Positions 59,615 through 64,000 of a stretch of DNA of 64,000 bases are shown piece after piece. The notes under the pieces are model-generated. The model worked only from the letters and a program-made list of their open reading frames with translations, searched no databases and was not told the origin of the DNA. Positions within the stretch are counted from its first letter, which is position 1; every line of letters starts with the position of its first letter. The translations under genes and the position numbers were made by a program. This DNA comes from Planctomicrobium piriforme (GTDB taxonomy: Bacteria > Planctomycetota > Planctomycetia > Planctomycetales > Planctomycetaceae), in the NCBI RefSeq assembly GCF_900113665.1, contig NZ_FOQD01000009.1, positions 199,812 to 263,811 of the forward strand, given 5' to 3'.

Positions 59615-61935
59615 CTACACAAAACTGATCGTCTTCGTCACCGCCGCACTGGTGCCGCCGTCGCCGTCCGCGATGATCACTCGGGCAGTTCTGGCGGTGG
59701 TGACGGGGGTTCCCGACGTACTGCTGAAGGTGATGTTTCGCAGCAGGGCCTGAGTCGCGGCAGGCGTCGCATTCGCATTGAACGTGACGGTCAGGCCGAC
59801 GCGATTCGTGCCGCCCGTCACGGTGCCGATCACCACTCCGCCGAAGGTGACGTTGTTGCCTGACACGCCAATCTGTCCGGCAGCGATCCCCTGATTGCGA
59901 ACGGCCAGGACGTCGGTGAGCTGCCCGTTGGCCGTCAATGAGACAGTGAGCTTACCGGTATCGAAGTTGGCCGAATCGGCGTCTCCCACAGTGGCATCGG
60001 AATCGAGGATGACTGCGCTGCCGCCGGTGCTGTAGTTCACATTGCCGTCAAAGGCCGCGACCACCGGAGCTGCATTGCCGGGGGCGACGGTAATCGTTTT
60101 AGTGACCGCTGTGCTGAGGCCTCCATCGCCATCGTTGATGAGCACTCGCACAGTGCGGGGCGCGGTCGATCGGGTCGCGGCTCCGTTACTGAAGGTGATG
60201 TTCCTCAGCAATGTCTGCGTGGCGGCAATGGTCGCGTTCGCATTGAAGTTGATCGTCAGTCCGACCTTGCTGGTTCCGCCCGTCATCGTGCCGATCACCA
60301 CTCCGCCGAAGGTCACATCGGTTCCGGAGACGCCGATCTGGCCGGCCCCGGTCCCCTGATTGCGGACCGTCAGTACGTCGGCGGCTTCGCCATTGGCAGT
60401 GAGATTGACGGTCAATTTGCCGCCGTCGAAGTTCGTCGAATCCGGGTCAGTGACGGTGGCATTGGAGTCGATGATCACGGCAGCGCCGCCCAGGTAGTCC
60501 ACCGTGCCGTCAAAGCCGTTGACGATGGGAGCATCGTTGCCGGCAGCGACGTTGATGGTCTTAGTCAGAGCGGCACTCGTGCCGCCGTCGCCATCGCTCA
60601 GTTTGAACTGCACCGTTCTGGCGGTCGTCACCGGCGTATCCGACGTGACCGAGAAGCTGATCTTTCGCAACAGGGCCTGTACGGCGGTGGGAGTCGCGCT
60701 GGCGTTGAACGTGATTGTGAGACCAACTTTGTTCGTCCCGCCAGTAAAGGTTCCGATGACGCCGCCGCCAAAGCTCACGTTGTTGCCGGAGACGCCGATC
60801 TGGCCGGCGGCGGTTCCCTGATTGATGATTCCCAGCACGTCGGTCGATTGCCCATTCGCCGTGAGGTTGACGGTCAGCTTGCCGGTGCTGAAGTCGGCGG
60901 AGTCGACGTCGCTGACGGTTCCGCTGGGAGCAATCGCTGGAGGAACGCTGTTCTCGGTGTAGTTCAATGAACCGCTGATGCCGCCGAGGACCGGGGCGTC
61001 ATTGGTTGCGGTCACGCTGATTGTTTTCGTCACTGCGTTGCTGGTTCCGCCGTCACCATCAGTGACCACAACTTGGACGGTTCGCGGGGCGGTGAAGGGG
61101 TTATCGGAAAGATTGCGGTAAGTGATGTTTCGCAGCAGACGCTGGACGATTGCTGGCGTTGCTTGTGAATTGAACGTGATGACCAGAGGAGCGGTTTCGG
61201 TGCCGCCTGCGAACGAACCAATCACGATGCCGCCGCAGGTGACGTTGCTCCCGGAAACACCGACCTGATTGGCGCCGGTTCCCTGATTGCGGATCGCCAG
61301 CAGGTCGCTGCTGACGGCGTTCACTGTCAACTGCACGGTGAGCGTGCCGCCGCTGAAGTTGGCCGAGTCTCCATCCGTCAGCGTCACATCGCTGTCGAGA
61401 ATCAGACCGGGGCCGTTCTCGGTGTAGGCTGCCGGATCACTGAATCCGGCAATGATCGGTGCGGTGTTCGCCGCTGCCACCGCCACTGCTTTCGCACGGG
61501 CGATGCTGGTGCTGCCATCGCCATCGCTGACGGTGACTTTCACAGTTCGCGTCAATGTCGATGGCACTGCGGCCGTGCTGCTGAATCCCAGTTGCCGCAG
61601 CAGGGCTTGCACCGCGGCCGGGGTCGCCTGGGCGTTCAGAGAGACGGTCAGCGGATCGCCATTCGTACCGCCTGTGACGGTTCCAATCGAAACTCCACCG
61701 AACGTCACCCAGGCGCCAGCGACGGCAATCTGGCCGGGCCCGTTGCCTTGGTTGATGATCGAGAGGACGTCGGTCGCCTGACTGTTTGTGCTGATCGAGA
61801 CGATCAGTTGTCCGGCGTCGAAGTTGACCGAGTCACTGTCGGCAATGGTCGCATTGTCATCAACCGGAATCGGCGGGCTGCCGGCAACGTAGGTCGTGGT
61901 TCCGGAGAAGTTGGATATCAGCGGCGCGGTGTTGG
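59615..61935 (-). repeat. five tandem ~460-bp repeats in the giant protein gene
   Basis: Five units of about 457-475 bp (boundaries near 60072, 60533, 60990 and 61461), each encoding about 155 residues that start with N-x-AP. The middle and C-terminal-most units are the most alike at the DNA level, suggesting recent duplication or gene conversion. Confidence 0.8.
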
Positions 61936-63787
61936 TCTGGGTGAACTGCTCATACGCGCCGATATCGACCGTGGTCGAAGCGATGCGCGCGAAGCCGGTT
62001 CCCCGTCCATCGCTGGGCAACGGATTGCTGCTGTTGTCGACGGCTTTGGCGTTCTGGCCGGCATTCAGCGCCGGGCTGCCGACAGCAAGAGCGACAGTGA
62101 GCGTTCGTCCGCCGTGATCGGCCAGTAGCGGCAGCGTTGTCCCGCCAGGACCGGCGACGGTTTCGACGACGGTCGTCCAGTCGACGCCGACAATGTTCCC
62201 GTTGACGCCGTTCACGAGCCCGCCAGCATTCGCGGCGTCGCCAATGAGATTATTGGACGAGCCGGCGGCGAGCGCTGCCCCGCGGACATCGCTGGGCAAG
62301 TTGTTTGCCGTGTTACCTGCAATCAGGTTGTTGTCGAACACGATTCCCTGCATCGCGACGATGATGCCTCCGTCATCTGCACTGGCGCGGTTGCCCACGA
62401 TCGTGTTGTTGACGAAGCGGATTGAGCCGTCATCGCCGTTGATGAACAGCCCGGCGGTGTAGACGGCGGTGTTTTTGGCGATGGTATTGTTCGCCAGCAG
62501 GGCAGTGGAACCTGCGACCGTCGTGATCACGACCGAGCCGTAATACGCGCCGGATGAGTTCTCCGAAATCAAGTTCCCGATGATATTCGCCGTCGTGGCG
62601 TCATCGAGATACAGGCCCATCGCACCTGTATATTCGCCTGCCGAATTTCGAATGATCGTGTTCCCGGAAATCGTGACCTGGCTTCCAGAACTGCTAATGC
62701 CAATCGGCTTGTCGGATCCAGAAGAGTTTTCCTGAAACAGATTGTTGCTGAGATTCAGAGCGTCGTTATTGGCATTCATTCCAAATGCGGCGTTGGAAGT
62801 TCCTGACGTATTACCGATGAACTGATTGCCGGTGACGGTGACCGTGCTGCCGCCGATATTCAGATACAGGCCTGCCGACCCATTGCTGTTGGAGTTGCCG
62901 GACAGAACATTGTCCGTGAACAGCAGAGGCGCATCTTCGTTGAGAATGCGCACTCCTCCCGCTGTATTCCCGGAGATGCGGTTCCCCTGCAGCGTCATCG
63001 AGGTCGTATCCCCCTGGATCGTCATCGCATAACCAGCGGTGATTCCGGAAACGACGCTGCCTGTCATCACCAGCGTTCCTCGCTGAATGTTGATGAACAG
63101 ACCGCCTGTGCCGACTCCAAACGAATCCTGGTCGCTCGCGCCAGGACCAATGCTGTCGATGAACTGGCTGTTGTGAATCGTGATCGAGTCGCCTGCCAGG
63201 CCGAATGTCTGGAGAAACGCCGCACTGCCTCCGGTGGTATTGGTTGTCGCGCCTTCGCGGAGAATCAGGCCATTGAGTGTCAGTGAGTGGACGCGGTCGG
63301 CGGAGAAGACCCGCGTGTTGTTCCCCGCATTCCCCAAGGTGCGATCGGCATCGAGAGTGATGTCGGCGAGTCCGTCGCCATCGACGTCGCCATTGATGGT
63401 CAGAGCACCGGCGCTATTGCCGTTGCCGTCGTCTCCGAGATACGACAACTGTCCGAGGGCCGCATCGAGATGGATGATCGCTTTGCCGCTAGCGTCCAGA
63501 ATCGTTGGCGAGAACTGAATCAGTTCGTCAACTCCCTGGCTTGCCTGGGCGGTCGCCAGTGCTTCACGCAGACTCACCACGCCGTCGCCGGCATCGACCG
63601 TATCAGCAGTCGTAGTGACGGCCAGCGTGGCCGCCAGCAGCAGTCGGGTTTCCGAGGACTCGATCCGATGAGCCATGTGCCGACGACGAACCGCGCGTCG
63701 CGACTTTCCATAATTGATCCGCTGTCGCAGACGTTGTGCAAAGCTGAAAGAACACGACGCCAGTTGAAGCCAGTTGAACGACCGCAT
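59615..63787 (-). CDS. giant exported beta-helix protein with five repeat modules
   Basis: A 1390-residue protein from ATG 63787 (MRSFNWLQLASCSF). The Arg-rich leader and RIESSETRLLLAATLA motif match the planctomycete-type export signal. A CSLREA-like segment (DGVVSLREALATAQ) follows, then a right-handed parallel beta-helix rich in NxI/SGNT turns (about 150-560) and a choice-of-anchor region. Five ~155-residue modules (N-x-AP, then ADSDSVNFD and TFGGVxIGT patterns) make up the C-terminal half. It ends inside the last module, without dockerin or membrane anchor. Likely cell-surface or secreted adhesin; not demonstrated. Confidence 0.82.
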   Translation of the reverse strand: MRSFNWLQLASCSFSFAQRLRQRINYGKSRRAVRRRHMAHRIESSETRLLLAATLAVTTTADTVDAGDGVVSLREALATAQASQGVDELIQFSPTILDASGKAIIHLDAALGQLSYLGDDGNGNSAGALTINGDVDGDGLADITLDADRTLGNAGNNTRVFSADRVHSLTLNGLILREGATTNTTGGSAAFLQTFGLAGDSITIHNSQFIDSIGPGASDQDSFGVGTGGLFINIQRGTLVMTGSVVSGITAGYAMTIQGDTTSMTLQGNRISGNTAGGVRILNEDAPLLFTDNVLSGNSNSNGSAGLYLNIGGSTVTVTGNQFIGNTSGTSNAAFGMNANNDALNLSNNLFQENSSGSDKPIGISSSGSQVTISGNTIIRNSAGEYTGAMGLYLDDATTANIIGNLISENSSGAYYGSVVITTVAGSTALLANNTIAKNTAVYTAGLFINGDDGSIRFVNNTIVGNRASADDGGIIVAMQGIVFDNNLIAGNTANNLPSDVRGAALAAGSSNNLIGDAANAGGLVNGVNGNIVGVDWTTVVETVAGPGGTTLPLLADHGGRTLTVALAVGSPALNAGQNAKAVDNSSNPLPSDGRGTGFARIASTTVDIGAYEQFTQTNTAPLISNFSGTTTYVAGSPPIPVDDNATIADSDSVNFDAGQLIVSISTNSQATDVLSIINQGNGPGQIAVAGAWVTFGGVSIGTVTGGTNGDPLTVSLNAQATPAAVQALLRQLGFSSTAAVPSTLTRTVKVTVSDGDGSTSIARAKAVAVAAANTAPIIAGFSDPAAYTENGPGLILDSDVTLTDGDSANFSGGTLTVQLTVNAVSSDLLAIRNQGTGANQVGVSGSNVTCGGIVIGSFAGGTETAPLVITFNSQATPAIVQRLLRNITYRNLSDNPFTAPRTVQVVVTDGDGGTSNAVTKTISVTATNDAPVLGGISGSLNYTENSVPPAIAPSGTVSDVDSADFSTGKLTVNLTANGQSTDVLGIINQGTAAGQIGVSGNNVSFGGGVIGTFTGGTNKVGLTITFNASATPTAVQALLRKISFSVTSDTPVTTARTVQFKLSDGDGGTSAALTKTINVAAGNDAPIVNGFDGTVDYLGGAAVIIDSNATVTDPDSTNFDGGKLTVNLTANGEAADVLTVRNQGTGAGQIGVSGTDVTFGGVVIGTMTGGTSKVGLTINFNANATIAATQTLLRNITFSNGAATRSTAPRTVRVLINDGDGGLSTAVTKTITVAPGNAAPVVAAFDGNVNYSTGGSAVILDSDATVGDADSANFDTGKLTVSLTANGQLTDVLAVRNQGIAAGQIGVSGNNVTFGGVVIGTVTGGTNRVGLTVTFNANATPAATQALLRNITFSSTSGTPVTTARTARVIIADGDGGTSAAVTKTISFV

Positions 63788-64000
63788 CACACACTCCGAC
63801 ACGCAGGCCCTTGCCCCGTTTTGATCCTGCGGAATGCGGAAATCTCCACACCGCAGCCAGCTTCCAAATCTCAAGCACCAAAACTCAAACAAATCTCAAT
63901 ATTTCGTAACTCATCACTGTCATGCAGGGATTCTTGTCGTGAACGAGCGGTTACGATATGAATAACGCTGTTCCGAAATGGCAAGGATGCCTGTGCGATG

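Noticed and set aside
59615..61935. Possible mobile-element duplication
   Set aside because: The repeats are in-frame protein modules, with no terminal inverted repeats or transposase.

Overview
The window is about 60% GC and looks like a Planctomycetota chromosome, most likely a member of the Planctomycetales. The lineage call rests on marker families: two large secreted beta-propeller/HEAT/cytochrome c dehydrogenases, a PSCyt1-DUF1549-DUF1553 protein followed by a DUF1501 protein, an exported giant protein with the planctomycete-style N-terminal basic stretch and 'E-x-R-LLLA' motif, a Cys-rich tandem-repeat secreted protein, and many palindromic intergenic elements. I see no phage genes, transposase or CRISPR array.

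Layout. 0-3.3 kb: the end of a type II secretion/type IV pilus-like locus (GspL/PilM-like and GspM/PilO-like proteins). 3.3-8.2 kb, minus strand: a CPXCG zinc ribbon and an envelope operon ompH-lpxC-lpxA followed by a Gfo/Idh/MocA oxidoreductase, then a Cys-rich exported protein with its own promoter and terminator. 8.2-10.1 kb: gene-poor DNA with hairpins around an HTH-receiver regulator. 10-17.4 kb: an ArnT/PMT-like glycosyltransferase, a HEAT-like secreted protein, an ABC exporter whose permease is fused to a CPBP protease, an EF-hand protein and an initiator tRNA. 17.5-22.8 kb: hisD, larE plus a membrane protein, dtd, and a phosphate acyltransferase. 22.8-30.4 kb: a PVC-type dehydrogenase, a CPA2 antiporter and a VIT/vWA protein. 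30.6-36 kb: RNase D, a small membrane protein, an RbfA-like protein overlapping an RtcB ligase gene, and an MsbA-like ABC transporter.

36.2-50.7 kb resembles a catabolic or accessory region: an N-acetylneuraminate-lyase-like aldolase, a second PVC-type dehydrogenase, a LysR regulator divergent from a PSCyt/DUF1501 pair, a class V aminotransferase, an M20 peptidase/deacylase, an MFS transporter and an exported amidohydrolase. 50.8-58.9 kb holds small cytoplasmic and stress genes: free Met-R-sulfoxide reductase, a transglutaminase-like protein, two paralogous proteins of unknown function that share a promoter/leader, a DUF374 acyltransferase with flotillin FloA, a NYN/OST-HTH protein, several small basic proteins (one apparently starting at ATC), and cspA. 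The window ends with a 1390-residue exported beta-helix protein carrying five ~155-residue repeats.

The most interesting points are the overlapping RbfA-like/RtcB pair (possible 16S rRNA or 30S repair), the paralog pair with a conserved 5' leader, the putative ATC-initiated gene, the atypical initiator tRNA, a 13-bp perfect hairpin inside the start of the glycosyltransferase gene, and an unusually rich set of inverted-repeat intergenic elements of at least eight sequence families. All functional statements come from reading motifs; no database search was run.
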